Positions 18,389-27,518 of a stretch of DNA of 64,000 bases are shown piece after piece; position 1 is the first letter of the stretch, and every line of letters begins with the position of its first letter. Made by a program: the position numbers and the translations under genes. The stretch comes from Microbulbifer agarilyticus (GTDB lineage: Bacteria > Pseudomonadota > Gammaproteobacteria > Pseudomonadales > Cellvibrionaceae), in contig NZ_CP019650.1 in assembly GCF_001999945.1 (NCBI RefSeq), positions 1,612,001 through 1,676,000 of the forward strand. Direction: 5' to 3'. Under the pieces are notes generated by a model. The model saw nothing but the letters and a program-made list of their open reading frames with translations, did no database searches and was not told the origin of the DNA.

Positions 18389-18997
18389 TCAATCCTGTGA
18401 GTGCAAATGGCTTTGCACTGCGCGGAAACGTATTGGGTGCAACATGAGTGGAGATAGAGCCACGATCAGGCCAGCGAGTGCACCCCACAGGTGGGCATCG
18501 ATGGCTACTGGAGCGTTGATCAGTGCAGCGGTCGCACTGGTGTCACCACCGAGTTGTTCCCAGGCGATTTTTGTGCAGACGCCTGCCAGTATTAGCAGTC
18601 CAAATCGATCACCATGCATCAGGTCTTTCACGCAGCCCCAAATGATCAGCGCGTGGAGAGCACCGGACAAACCCACGTAGTGCGTCAGGTGTGGTGAAAA
18701 GAAAAGGATCCCGGTTCCGGTCAGAAGGCACATCAGAGAGAGCAGCCCCGCAGCGGGGAGCGGTCGCAAGTGCGGCTTGAATAGATACCAGAGGATTGCA
18801 CAGGCCCCCGTATTGGTGAGCGCGTGTACCAAGTTTGTGTGTAAAAAGTGAGCGCTCAGCAGTCGCCAATACTGGCCGGCGATGATGGCCTCGCGGTCGA
18901 AGCGCAACAGGTTCTGCACGTGCTCGGAAATCAGCTGGGCAAGACCGACCAGGAAAACTACGGCAAGAAACGTTGGGTTGAGCGCTCGGAATGCCAT
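18389..18997 (-). CDS. rrtA: Rhombosortase (intramembrane serine protease)
   Basis: Rhomboid-family protease that processes GlyGly-CTERM proteins destined for the surface in many gammaproteobacteria. 202 residues, a compact six-helix rhomboid. The catalytic dyad is visible: S111 in GLSGALHAL and H169 in DAHLWGALAG. The conserved YWRLLSAHFLHTNLVHALTN segment (43-62) supplies the oxyanion-side His and Asn. No protein in this window ends with a GG-hydrophobic-basic CTERM tail, so its substrates lie elsewhere. It reads out of the region just downstream of tRNA-Arg on the same strand. Confidence 0.87.
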   Translation of the reverse strand: MAFRALNPTFLAVVFLVGLAQLISEHVQNLLRFDREAIIAGQYWRLLSAHFLHTNLVHALTNTGACAILWYLFKPHLRPLPAAGLLSLMCLLTGTGILFFSPHLTHYVGLSGALHALIIWGCVKDLMHGDRFGLLILAGVCTKIAWEQLGGDTSATAALINAPVAIDAHLWGALAGLIVALSPLMLHPIRFRAVQSHLHSQD

Positions 18998-19043
18998 AGT
19001 AGGTAAGGTTGTGCTCGAGGGCGTGTGGCCGGTCTTGTGTATA

Positions 19044-19119
19044 TGGCACCCCCGGGTGGACTCGAACCACCAGTCCGGACTTAGGAGGTCCGTGGTTTAT
19101 CCTGTTAACCGACGGGGGC
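19044..19119 (-). tRNA. tRNA-Arg (CCT)
   Basis: 76 nt with encoded CCA. Anticodon loop CTCCTAA gives anticodon CCT (AGG codons). Acceptor GCCCCCG pairs with CGGGGGT, with a terminal G-T pair. The T-arm GTGG-TTCGAGT-CCAC is normal. Confidence 0.93.
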
Positions 19120-19611
19120 GTACTCTTAATCCGTCTAACTACTTGGGGCTAACGTCCCGGTGCGCTGGCGGTGTAAGAGGCTGGCCATTCTAACCACTGG
19201 GGCAGGCTCTGTCATCGAATGCTGCGCCCAGTTCCAGCCCTGTGTAATTACCTGTAATCTCGGATTGCCTTCCTGGGAATCTCCTGCTGTCACCAAGCGT
19301 AACGTTTTGCGCCATGGGGGTTACCCATTTTCTCTTTGCATGAAAATTTTCTCCTTTCAACAAATCGGCGAAAAAATTTCGCAAATTGGTAACAAATTAC
19401 CGCTATTTTGGCGCGAGCTGCAGATCAGTGAGGATCGGGCTTTTGGCTTTTGCCTGACTAATGGAAGCCCCCAGTGTAACCCCCGGAAAAACCTGATCGC
19501 ACCGTGCAAAAGTTGCTTGACCAGAAAAGCGGGAGCTGGCTAATCTGGATTTGCACAACAAAAATAGACAAAGAGTTTCTGCCCTGGCAGATCGAGATTG
19601 TGGAGTTTTCT
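19120..19611. other. Intergenic region upstream of tRNA-Arg and the PA3496-like gene
   Basis: About 490 bp with no convincing gene. The part near 19163-19205 vaguely resembles the D-arm and anticodon arm of a tRNA on the minus strand but cannot be folded completely. From about 19320 the sequence becomes A/T-rich and probably holds the promoter for 19612-19785. Confidence 0.45.
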
Positions 19612-19785
19612 ATGAGCGGCAACGTTATCGAAAATGACATGGATTTTGGTGGATCTGATTCCTCTTTTGAAGGGAGTCTGCTCTATACCCCGGAGAGTCC
19701 CCGTGACGCGCGGCGCATGGTGGAGGATCGACTGGAGGAACAACGCCTCCGGCGGGAACTGATGGATTATCAATACGACTTGTGA
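19612..19785 (+). CDS. Small PA3496-family protein
   Basis: 57 residues, acidic N-terminus followed by a charged helix (DARRMVEDRLEEQRLRRELMDYQ). The RDARR-x-EDRLEE-RLRREL pattern matches the small Pseudomonas PA3496-type family annotated as putative envelope-integrity proteins; the role is not established. GGAG six bases before the ATG supports the start. It has no membrane segment. Monocistronic, with a hairpin terminator downstream. Confidence 0.65.
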   Translation: MSGNVIENDMDFGGSDSSFEGSLLYTPESPRDARRMVEDRLEEQRLRRELMDYQYDL

Positions 19786-19957
19786 CTTCGAGTCTTTCTT
19801 CGGGTCTTTTTTCGAATGCCTCTTGGAGTCGTTTTCTCCAAGAAGCATTTCTGAAGAAATATTCTGCATAGTCCTTTTTACCGGGTACAGTTCGGTCGAT
19901 CATATATGCCCCGTATTCATGCTTTGTGCAGAAAATAGCCGGGTAAGCGAAGTGGAG

Positions 19958-19986
19958 TGAAAGGGTGCCTGAGGCACCCTTTTTAC
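19958..19986 (+). terminator. Intrinsic terminator
   Basis: GGGTGCCT pairs with AGGCACCC with almost no loop (G in the centre), preceded by GAAA and followed by TTTTT. It lies about 175 bp after the PA3496-like gene. The 217 bp from here to 20203 hold no recognised gene. Confidence 0.75.
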
Positions 19987-20203
19987 GTTCTGGGTTTGCG
20001 CTCTCGGTTTGCGTTATGGGGCAGCTGCTTTGGGGTAGGGGATTTCCTGCTGAAGCCGGTCCGTAAATGACGAATCCGCCCCGGGCAAATATGCGAACGT
20101 TCGCCATGTGGGTTTTGCCGGTTTTCACCCCCTGCGGGTGGGTGTATATTGGCGGAAATTGGATTCGCAATGATAAGGATGAGGCAGGATATAGGGCCCG
20201 CAA

Positions 20204-20548
20204 ATGGTGGTTTCCGAAAGGTTTGAGAGCCGTGTGAGCTCGGAAGTTTCCGCTGGAGGTGAGGAGCTGGTGATTCGTGTCGCTGGCAACTTTGATTTTA
20301 ATGTTCACCGCGATTTCCAGCGCGCGTACCGCAATGTCAGTCCTGCGCCGAAGGTGTTTCTGGTGGACCTGTCCGCAACCGAACATCTGGATAGTGCAGC
20401 ACTGGGGATGCTTTTGTTATTACGTGACTACTGTGCGGAGCTTAGTCACGAGGGCGAGCAGCCGCGGGTGGAGTTAATGAACGCGAACGCGCACGTTTCC
20501 CACATACTCCACGTTTCCAATTTCGATCAAATTTTCAGCATCTGCTGA
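20204..20548 (+). CDS. STAS-domain anti-sigma factor antagonist (HsbA/SpoIIAA-like)
   Basis: Cytosolic partner-switch protein that alternates between phosphorylated and free forms. 114 residues, essentially one STAS domain. LVDLSATEHLDSAALGMLLLLRD contains the usual phospho-acceptor position, S64. It is followed 16 bp later by a gene that fuses a PP2C phosphatase with a GHKL kinase, which is the arrangement of HsbA with HsbR in Pseudomonas and of RsbV-type modules elsewhere. By analogy it would bind an anti-sigma factor such as FlgM or a diguanylate cyclase; that partner is not in the window. Confidence 0.85.
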   Translation: MVVSERFESRVSSEVSAGGEELVIRVAGNFDFNVHRDFQRAYRNVSPAPKVFLVDLSATEHLDSAALGMLLLLRDYCAELSHEGEQPRVELMNANAHVSHILHVSNFDQIFSIC

Positions 20549-20564
20549 ACCACACCGCGCCCCG

Positions 20565-22364
20565 ATGCCAACCTTCCGCATCCTCATTATTGAAAGCGAC
20601 CAGCAAGAGTCGTCGGAGCTGCAGCAGCTGATTCAGCAGTGGGAATATAAAAGTACCTCCGAGAGTGTCTCCCCGGCTTCGACCTTGTGCGTGCCTACTG
20701 CCGAGGCCGCACTGAAGTCCTTCGAGCAGTTCCCTCCCAACCTCATGATCTTCGGCCCCGTTGCGGCACGGAAAACGCCACCTGAGTCTGTGCGCCAGTT
20801 GCGTCAGTCGATGGGGGTAGAGCCGGTGCCGATTCTTGCGGTACAGGGGGTACAGGAAAGTCCTGCGGAGCCACTGTATCTGGCAGATTGCGACGATATT
20901 CTGACCAAACCCTATAGTCGCTCGTTCGTGGAACTGAAGTTAGTCGCCATCCGGCGCTTTGGCGAGTTCAGCCGATCGCTCATGGCGCAACGTGACCGTC
21001 TGCGCCGCCACCACGCAGACTTTCTCCAGGAGCAGGCAAACGCGCGGGAAATATTTGGCAATCTGGGCAATGAGAGCTGCCTGGATGACACGCCTGCGAT
21101 TCGCTATCACCTTTCTCCGCGCGCGGTGCTAAACGGCGATTTGCTGGCGGCAACCTATTCACCGGATGGCAAGCTGGTATTGATGCTGGGGGATTTCGCG
21201 GGGCACGGACTGGCCGCGGCGGTAGGGGCTGTTCCGCTTACTTCTATCTTCTATTCAATGATCCCACGGGGCTTCTCTTTTGGTCGGGTAGCGCGGGAAA
21301 TTAACCGCAAGCTGCACGATATCCTGCCGCGCCAGATGTTTTGCTGCCTGGCGATTATGGAGTTCGACCCGCGGCGCCAGCACCTGCGTATGTTGAACGC
21401 GGGTATGCCCAGCCCCTGCCTGAAGCGTGCCGATGGCTCTTTGCTGATGATTGAATCCCGGCATCTACCTCTGGGGGTGCTAGCGTCTGACCATGTGGAT
21501 TCCGCGATAGTGAATGTACGGGTTTCACCCGGAGATCGCCTGTTTTTGTGGAGTGACGGTATTCACGAGGCGCGAAACAGTCGCGGTGAGCATTTTGGTG
21601 AGGCGCGCCTGTTGTCGCTATTGCAAAGTGAGCGGCCGGAAGGTACACGGCAGGAAGGTGCGCAGGTATTCGAGCAGATTCTACTGGCCGTCAACGCGCA
21701 TGCGGCGGAGCAGCATGATGATTTATCGCTGGTGGAGTTGGACCTGACGGATCCCGGGTTGCGTTCCGGCGGGAGCCTACCCCAAGAGGTAGCTGGGGAC
21801 CGGAAGGGCACGCCTGTTGGTGACTGGTCGATTAATTTCCGTCTTTCGCACGGGGAGTTGCGGCAAGCAGATCCGCTTCCGCAATTACTGAGTGTTGTGG
21901 TGCAGATGCCCGGTGCTGCCAGATTCCAGGAGGACCTTGCGATTGCGCTGGGCGAGCTGTTCCGAAATGCACTGGAGCATGGTGTATTGGAACTGGATTC
22001 CTCAATTAAGGGGACGGATGATGGGTTTGTTCGATATTACGACCTGATGGCAGAGCGGCGTAGCCATTTGGACTCGGGTTGGGTGAGTATTTCCCTGTCT
22101 TGCCTGGAAGGCGAGGGGGGTGGAAGCCTGACTTTGGTGGTGGAAGACAGCGGTAAGGGGTTCTCCGAGGTCCGCGATGCGGGCTCGATTTACTCGGGCC
22201 GCGGGCTGGAGCTACTGCACACGGTTTGCTCTGAGCTGCACTACTCGGCGGGCAGCAGTCGCGTTGAAGCGGTCATCAGCTGGCAGGCGGAACCCGAAGC
22301 AAAACCGGGGGATGCTACGCAAGCGCAACACAATGCCATACAAAACCCCTCAGTACCGGTATAA
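20565..22364 (+). CDS. HsbR-like regulator: pseudo-receiver, PP2C phosphatase, GHKL kinase
   Basis: 599 residues that probably phosphorylate and dephosphorylate the STAS protein encoded just upstream. Domains in order: receiver-like (1-130), a coiled linker (about 130-170), a SpoIIE/PP2C phosphatase (170-395) with D192 and GDFAGHG (209-215) plus later SDG and HDDLSL metal sites, and a HATPase_c kinase (about 440-595) with N-box ELFRNALEHG, G1 EDSGKGF and G2 GRGLEL. The receiver keeps the acidic patch (E10, D12) and the switch lysine (K115 followed by P116), but the phospho-acceptor aspartate position is occupied by G64 (NLMIFG). It therefore cannot be phosphorylated in the usual way. Confidence 0.87.
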   Translation: MPTFRILIIESDQQESSELQQLIQQWEYKSTSESVSPASTLCVPTAEAALKSFEQFPPNLMIFGPVAARKTPPESVRQLRQSMGVEPVPILAVQGVQESPAEPLYLADCDDILTKPYSRSFVELKLVAIRRFGEFSRSLMAQRDRLRRHHADFLQEQANAREIFGNLGNESCLDDTPAIRYHLSPRAVLNGDLLAATYSPDGKLVLMLGDFAGHGLAAAVGAVPLTSIFYSMIPRGFSFGRVAREINRKLHDILPRQMFCCLAIMEFDPRRQHLRMLNAGMPSPCLKRADGSLLMIESRHLPLGVLASDHVDSAIVNVRVSPGDRLFLWSDGIHEARNSRGEHFGEARLLSLLQSERPEGTRQEGAQVFEQILLAVNAHAAEQHDDLSLVELDLTDPGLRSGGSLPQEVAGDRKGTPVGDWSINFRLSHGELRQADPLPQLLSVVVQMPGAARFQEDLAIALGELFRNALEHGVLELDSSIKGTDDGFVRYYDLMAERRSHLDSGWVSISLSCLEGEGGGSLTLVVEDSGKGFSEVRDAGSIYSGRGLELLHTVCSELHYSAGSSRVEAVISWQAEPEAKPGDATQAQHNAIQNPSVPV

Positions 22365-22397
22365 TTACGCTCAGTTTTTCATCAACACCGGTGGGCA

Positions 22398-23111
22398 ATG
22401 TCCTCGAGCCGCTTTACATCCTCTGCCGCCTCATCCGCATCTTCAGCGCAGAATTCACCTGTCGACAGCGACCGTCTGAGCGCACGGGACTTGTCCTGTG
22501 AGCGCGATGGCCGCGTGTTGTTCGCCGGGCTCGACTTCCAGTTGCCTGCTGGTACCGCATTGCAGGTCGAGGGTGCCAATGGCGCGGGCAAGAGCACGCT
22601 GATTCGTACGCTGATTGGCAGTGCCAGTGATTATCACGGCGATATCTCCTGGCGCGGCAAGGTCTTTCCCGGGGCTCTTGCAGCCATGCGCTCGGAATTG
22701 CTCTATATCGGTCACCACGCCGGAGTACGGCGCGGCCTTTCTCCATTGGAAAACCTTGCCTGGTACGGCGCTGCTGCGGAAGATGCGATGGCCGCGCTGG
22801 ATGCCGTTGGTCTGTATGGCTTCGAGGATACCCTGTGCCAGCAGTTGTCTGCGGGACAGAACCGAAGAGTCGCGCTGGCCCGCCTGTACCTGCCGGCTGC
22901 CCCACAGCTGTGGATTCTGGATGAGCCGCTCGCCGCGCTGGATGTGGTCGGGGTTGAGAGCTTGGAGTCCTGTATGCACGGTCACCTGCAACGCGGGGGC
23001 AGCGTGCTGTTGACATCGCACCAGCCGGTCAGGATCCAACCGCTAGTGAAGGTGAATCTGGCGGACTTTCAGCCCCAAGAGAGTCACCTGGAGGCTGAAT
23101 ATGGGGTCTGA
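22398..23111 (+). CDS. ccmA: Heme exporter ATP-binding protein CcmA
   Basis: ATPase of the CcmABCD complex that releases holo-CcmE in System I cytochrome c maturation. 237 residues. Walker A GANGAGKST, signature LSAGQ, Walker B LWILDEP and H-loop TSHQP are present. The core begins at about residue 27 (LSARDLSCERDGRVLF); the Ser/Ala-rich 25 residues before it are longer than in most CcmA proteins, so a later start is possible. It overlaps ccmB by 11 bp. First gene of ccmABCDEFG. Confidence 0.93.
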   Translation: MSSSRFTSSAASSASSAQNSPVDSDRLSARDLSCERDGRVLFAGLDFQLPAGTALQVEGANGAGKSTLIRTLIGSASDYHGDISWRGKVFPGALAAMRSELLYIGHHAGVRRGLSPLENLAWYGAAAEDAMAALDAVGLYGFEDTLCQQLSAGQNRRVALARLYLPAAPQLWILDEPLAALDVVGVESLESCMHGHLQRGGSVLLTSHQPVRIQPLVKVNLADFQPQESHLEAEYGV

Positions 23112-23856
23112 AGCGGTGGGGGTCTCCTTGTCGAAAAAAGCGCAGTCCGCCGAAGCTAGCAGTGCAGCGTTGGATACCTATGCGCGGGTACCGGGCTTTT
23201 ACACCCTGTTCCGCACCGAAATGGTGCTGGCAGCCCGCCGCCGGTCGGATATCGTGAACCCGCTGCTGTTTTTCGTTACGGTGCTGGCGATGATGCCATT
23301 GGGTATTGGCCCGGAGCCGGAGATGTTGTCGCGCATGGCGCCAGGGCTTATCTGGGTAATGGCGTTGCTCGCTACCTTGTTGTCTCAGGAGTCATTGTTC
23401 CGCGGTGACTATGAAGACGGCTCACTGGAGCAGTTGGCCCTACAGCCACAGCCTCTGTATTTCCCTGTGTTGGCAAAAGTGCTGGTGCACTGGTTGGTCA
23501 CCGGGGTGCCCCTGGCCCTGTTATCTCCGCTTTTGGGGATGATGTTAAACCTGGGCGCTGAGGGCTATTGGCCGCTATTTATCTCGCTTGTATTGGGCAC
23601 TGCCAGTCTCAGTTTGATCGGTGCCGTGGGTGCCGCGCTGACCGTGGCTTTGCGACGCCCCGGCCTGCTCTTGGCGTTGATCATTATGCCGTTGTATGTG
23701 CCCGTGTTAATCTTCGGCACCGGAACGGTGCAGGCAGCACTGGATGGCTATAGTTTTGGCCCGCAATTGGCGGTTCTCGGCGCGATATTGGCCGTGGCCG
23801 CGGCGCTGGCGCCCTTAGCGGCTGCGGGAGCTATCCGAATCAGTCTCGAAAACTGA
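23101..23856 (+). CDS. ccmB: Heme exporter membrane protein CcmB
   Basis: Six-helix permease partner of CcmA. 251 residues; the first 35 are a soluble extension rich in S and A, after which the CcmB pattern starts: FRTEMVLAARRRSDIVNPLLFF, LLSQESLFRGDYEDGSLEQL (the conserved Q-E-x2-F-x2-D-x2-DG segment) and the MPLYVPVLIFG helix. Start overlaps the end of ccmA, indicating coupling. Confidence 0.93.
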   Translation: MGSEAVGVSLSKKAQSAEASSAALDTYARVPGFYTLFRTEMVLAARRRSDIVNPLLFFVTVLAMMPLGIGPEPEMLSRMAPGLIWVMALLATLLSQESLFRGDYEDGSLEQLALQPQPLYFPVLAKVLVHWLVTGVPLALLSPLLGMMLNLGAEGYWPLFISLVLGTASLSLIGAVGAALTVALRRPGLLLALIIMPLYVPVLIFGTGTVQAALDGYSFGPQLAVLGAILAVAAALAPLAAAGAIRISLEN

Positions 23857-23919
23857 CCCTTTCCCAATGGTATGCGCTCAGCCGCGACCGAATGAGAGAA
23901 GGGCGTAGGAGTAAGTATT

Positions 23920-24675
23920 TTGTCCTGGCAATGGTTTCACAGATTGGGCTCACCCCGCTGGTTTTACCAGAAATCGAGCGCCTGGCTTCCCTGGCTCGGC
24001 GGGGCGGCGCTGTTGTTGCTTACGGTGGGTATTGTCTGGGGGCTGGCCTTTGCGCCGGAAGACTTCAAGCAGGGCAATAGCTACCGGATCATCTATATCC
24101 ATGTGCCTGCGGCATTCCTCGCGCTTGCGGGCTACTACATCATGGCTATCTCCGGGGCCATCGGCCTGATCTGGAAGATGAAGCTCTCCTTTGTGGTGAT
24201 GCGTGCAGCAGCGCCGATTGGCGCCGCCTTCACCTTTATTGCCCTGTTTACGGGTGCCGTGTGGGGCAAGCCCACCTGGGGTACCTACTGGGTTTGGGAT
24301 GCCCGTATCACCTCTATGCTGATCCTGTTCTTCCTCTATCTGGGCGTCATGGCATTGTCCGGTGCCTTCAGTCGTGAACAGTCGGGAGACAAGGCCAGTG
24401 CCTTGCTCGCGTTGGTCGGCACGGTAAATATCCCGATTATTTATAAGTCTGTTGACTGGTGGTTTACGCTGCATCAGCCGGCCACTCTGAAGCTGACCGA
24501 AGCCAGCACTATCGACCCAAGTATGTTCTACCCGCTGATCACTATGATCGCCGGCTTTTATCTGTTTTATGCCTGGGTACTTACCTTCCACACCCGCACC
24601 ATGATTCTGCAGCGCGAAGGGCGCACGCAGTGGGTACGCGAACTGCTCGGGGCGCCGGCTCCGGCCAAAGCCTGA
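23920..24675 (+). CDS. ccmC: Heme handling protein CcmC
   Basis: Inner-membrane protein that loads heme onto CcmE. 251 residues from a TTG start with AGGAG just upstream. The tryptophan-rich heme-binding loop is WGTYWVWDARITSML, and the flanking histidines are H61 (YIHVPAAF) and the one in WWFTLHQPATL. Six hydrophobic helices. Confidence 0.94.
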   Translation: MSWQWFHRLGSPRWFYQKSSAWLPWLGGAALLLLTVGIVWGLAFAPEDFKQGNSYRIIYIHVPAAFLALAGYYIMAISGAIGLIWKMKLSFVVMRAAAPIGAAFTFIALFTGAVWGKPTWGTYWVWDARITSMLILFFLYLGVMALSGAFSREQSGDKASALLALVGTVNIPIIYKSVDWWFTLHQPATLKLTEASTIDPSMFYPLITMIAGFYLFYAWVLTFHTRTMILQREGRTQWVRELLGAPAPAKA

Positions 24676-24697
24676 CGCACCAGCGAGGATTCGATTG

Positions 24698-24934
24698 ATG
24701 CAATTTCAGTTTGATAGTCTGGCCAGCTTTTTCGCGATGAATGGTCACGGGCCCTTTGTGTGGGCATCTTATGGGATGGCGGTACTGGTGTTGGTTGTGC
24801 TGGCGGTCACCCCTGTTTTCCGCCAGCGTAAATTGCGCCGGGAACTCCAGCAGCAGTTGCGCCAGGAAGAGGCCCGCAGGCGTGCTGCCGCGGCGCGCTC
24901 TGCATCGCAGCGTACGGCGGAAGCGGTCGAGTAA
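24698..24934 (+). CDS. ccmD: Heme exporter subunit CcmD
   Basis: Small single-pass protein needed for release of holo-CcmE from CcmABC. 78 residues with one membrane helix (about 22-42), then a basic/acidic coiled tail (RQRKLRRELQQQLRQEEARRR) typical of CcmD. A TTG codon directly upstream of the ATG (24695) is an alternative start with better spacing to GAGG. Confidence 0.88.
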   Translation: MQFQFDSLASFFAMNGHGPFVWASYGMAVLVLVVLAVTPVFRQRKLRRELQQQLRQEEARRRAAAARSASQRTAEAVE

Positions 24935-25002
24935 TTGCGAACAGGCTTTCACCGATATAGCGATTCAAATTTATAGCGATTTCGATTTTTAGTAGGAAGA
25001 CC

Positions 25003-25452
25003 ATGCATCCAGCTCGTAAACAACGTCTGATCCTCGTCGTACTTCTGGTGGCGCTTTCCAGTGCTGCCATTGGGTTTGTGACCTATGCCATGCGCGCAAA
25101 CATGGACTACTTTTATGCACCCCGCGCCTTTGCTGCGGGCGAGGTTCCGTTTGAAAAGCGCATTCGTGCCGGTGGCTGTGTGGTGCCAGGCAGTATTGTG
25201 CGCGACAGTGATTCACTGGATGTACGTTTCGCGATTACCGATGGCGAAGCGGAACTGGAAGTGGTGTTCAATAAAATTCTGCCGGACCTGTTTGCCGAAG
25301 GCGAGGCTGCGGTAGTCACCGGCAAGCTCCAGCAGGACGGTTACGTACGTGCGGATCAGGTGCTGGCCAAGCACGACGAAACTTACACGCCGCCAGAAGT
25401 GGCGGATTCCATGGTGGGTAATGCGAGCTGTCAGGGAGATGCAAAAATATGA
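25003..25452 (+). CDS. ccmE: Periplasmic heme chaperone CcmE
   Basis: Carries heme covalently on a histidine on its way to CcmF/H. 149 residues: N-terminal anchor at about 8-28, then the OB-fold domain. The heme-attachment motif is intact (H124 and Y128 in KHDETY followed by TPPEV). Its stop overlaps the ATG of ccmF by 4 bp. Confidence 0.95.
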   Translation: MHPARKQRLILVVLLVALSSAAIGFVTYAMRANMDYFYAPRAFAAGEVPFEKRIRAGGCVVPGSIVRDSDSLDVRFAITDGEAELEVVFNKILPDLFAEGEAAVVTGKLQQDGYVRADQVLAKHDETYTPPEVADSMVGNASCQGDAKI

Positions 25453-27449
25453 GTCCTGAACTCGGGCACTTTTCGTTAATTGTCGGCCTGCTGCTGTCTA
25501 TTGCGCTTGCCGTTGTTCCGCTCCTTGGTACCTATGCCGGCCGTGTATTGTGGATGGATACTGCACGCCCGCTTTCTTTTGGGGTACTCGCGTTTACCGC
25601 GCTGTCATATGTCTGCTTGACGGTCGCTTTTGTTAACAGCGATTTTACCGTTGCCTACGTTGCGCAGAACTCGAATAGCATTCTGCCGATGATGTACAAG
25701 GTAACCGCGGTGTGGGGTGGCCACGAAGGTTCCATCTTGCTGTGGCTGCTGATGATGTCGGGTTGGACCGCCGCCGTTGCCACGTTTAGCAAGCAGTTGC
25801 CGGATGTGCTGGTGGCACGGGTGTTGTCGGTACTCGGCATGCTGTTGATCGGGTTTTTCCTGTTTATTCTGATGACCTCGAATCCCTTCGACCGCATCTT
25901 GCCGTTCCCGCCCAGCGACGGAAATGACTTGAATCCGCTGCTGCAGGACCCGGGCATGATTATTCACCCACCACTCCTGTATATGGGGTATGTGGGTTTC
26001 TCCGTTGCCTTTGCATTTGCAATCGCTGCGTTGCTGGAAGGACGTTTGGATAGCGCCTGGGCGCGCTGGGCTCGCCCCTGGACCGCCGTGGCCTGGTCGT
26101 TTTTGACCCTGGGTATCGCACTTGGAAGCTGGTGGGCTTATTACGAGCTCGGCTGGGGCGGCTGGTGGTTCTGGGACCCGGTAGAGAATGCTTCCTTTAT
26201 GCCCTGGTTGGTGGGTACCGCGTTGCTGCATAGTCTGGCGGTAACCGAGAAACGTGGATTGTTCCGCAGTTGGACCATCCTGTTATCCATCTTCGCGTTT
26301 AGTCTGAGCCTGCTCGGTACCTTCCTGGTGCGCTCAGGGGTGCTGACTTCTGTTCACGCGTTCGCAACCGATCCGTTGCGCGGTGGCTTTATTCTGGCGT
26401 TCCTAGCCATCGTGGTGGGCGCTTCGCTGTTGCTGTTTGCTCTGCGTGCGCCAACCGTGAGTGCCGGCAGCGTATTTTCATTCCGTTCGCGGGAAACGTT
26501 TTTGCTGGGCAACAACATTGTGCTGATGCTGGTCATGGCGATGGTGTTGACAGGAACCCTGTACCCGCTGCTGGCCGATGCGCTCAACTGGGGCAAGATC
26601 AGTGTCGGGCCTCCATTTTTCAACCTGTTCTTTGTGCCGCTGATGATTGTGCTGAGTATTCTGTTGGGCATGGGTATTCATGCAAACTGGAAAGACACTC
26701 AGGGTAAGAAATTAGTCAAAGCCTGGGTGATGCCTGCGCTGATCGCTGCAGTTGCTGCACCGCTGATTGCGCTGCTGGCAGGCGACTTCCACTGGGGCGT
26801 TGTGATTGGGTTGTTTGCGGGGCTTTGGGTGGTCACCTCGAGCGGTGCCGATATTCTGGCGAAGTCGCGCAATGCGGATAGCCTCCTTGCGGGGCTGAAG
26901 CGTCAGCGAGCAAGTTATTACGGCATGCATCTGGGGCACATAGGTCTGGCTGTTTCTGTATTGGGGGTGGCGCTCACCACGGTATACAGCGTGGAGAAAG
27001 ACTTGCGAATGTCTCCGGGCCAGAGTGCAGAAATGTCTGGCTACGAGTTTACCTTTGAAGGGGTGCGCCAGGTCCGTGGACCAAATTATCGCGCCTCAGA
27101 AGGTGTGATTGTCGTTCGTCAGGATGGCCGCCAGGTGGCCGAGTTGCTCCCGCAGAAGCGCAGTTATCTTTCCGGCGGCAATATCATGACCGAGGCCGCC
27201 ATTGATACCGGCCTGTTCCGAGATCTGTACGTGGCACTCGGTGACCCAATGGATAAAAACCATTTGGGTGGCGATTGGGCTGTGCGTCTCCATTACAAGG
27301 CTTTTGTTGTATGGATTTGGCTGGGCTCGGTGCTGATGGCGCTCGGTGGTGCAATAGCCGTGGCCGACAAGCGCTATCGTAAAGTGCGTGCGGCGCGAGC
27401 GGCGAACGTCAAAACAGAAAGTAATACCGGCACTCTGGCTGGCGCCTGA
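25449..27449 (+). CDS. ccmF: Cytochrome c heme lyase subunit CcmF
   Basis: Large inner-membrane protein that attaches heme to apocytochrome c together with CcmH and CcmI. 666 residues, about 15 membrane segments. The WWD domain WGGWWFWDPVENASFMPWL is intact, and MIIHPPLLYMGY and HLGHIGLAVSVLG hold the conserved histidines. The C-terminal periplasmic domain (VEKDLRMSPGQSAEMSGYEFTFEGV) is normal. Confidence 0.96.
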   Translation: MSPELGHFSLIVGLLLSIALAVVPLLGTYAGRVLWMDTARPLSFGVLAFTALSYVCLTVAFVNSDFTVAYVAQNSNSILPMMYKVTAVWGGHEGSILLWLLMMSGWTAAVATFSKQLPDVLVARVLSVLGMLLIGFFLFILMTSNPFDRILPFPPSDGNDLNPLLQDPGMIIHPPLLYMGYVGFSVAFAFAIAALLEGRLDSAWARWARPWTAVAWSFLTLGIALGSWWAYYELGWGGWWFWDPVENASFMPWLVGTALLHSLAVTEKRGLFRSWTILLSIFAFSLSLLGTFLVRSGVLTSVHAFATDPLRGGFILAFLAIVVGASLLLFALRAPTVSAGSVFSFRSRETFLLGNNIVLMLVMAMVLTGTLYPLLADALNWGKISVGPPFFNLFFVPLMIVLSILLGMGIHANWKDTQGKKLVKAWVMPALIAAVAAPLIALLAGDFHWGVVIGLFAGLWVVTSSGADILAKSRNADSLLAGLKRQRASYYGMHLGHIGLAVSVLGVALTTVYSVEKDLRMSPGQSAEMSGYEFTFEGVRQVRGPNYRASEGVIVVRQDGRQVAELLPQKRSYLSGGNIMTEAAIDTGLFRDLYVALGDPMDKNHLGGDWAVRLHYKAFVVWIWLGSVLMALGGAIAVADKRYRKVRAARAANVKTESNTGTLAGA

Positions 27450-27518
27450 GGTCGGGAGTCGGCGCGCCCTTTGCCGCATCGAGGGCGCGCGAATGGATAA
27501 TTACGGATTGGGAAATTG

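Noticed and set aside
19163..19207. tRNA-like stretch on the minus strand next to tRNA-Arg
   Set aside because: Only a D-arm-like TGGTTAGAATGG segment is recognisable; the anticodon stem and acceptor do not pair, so it is neither a gene nor a certain pseudogene.
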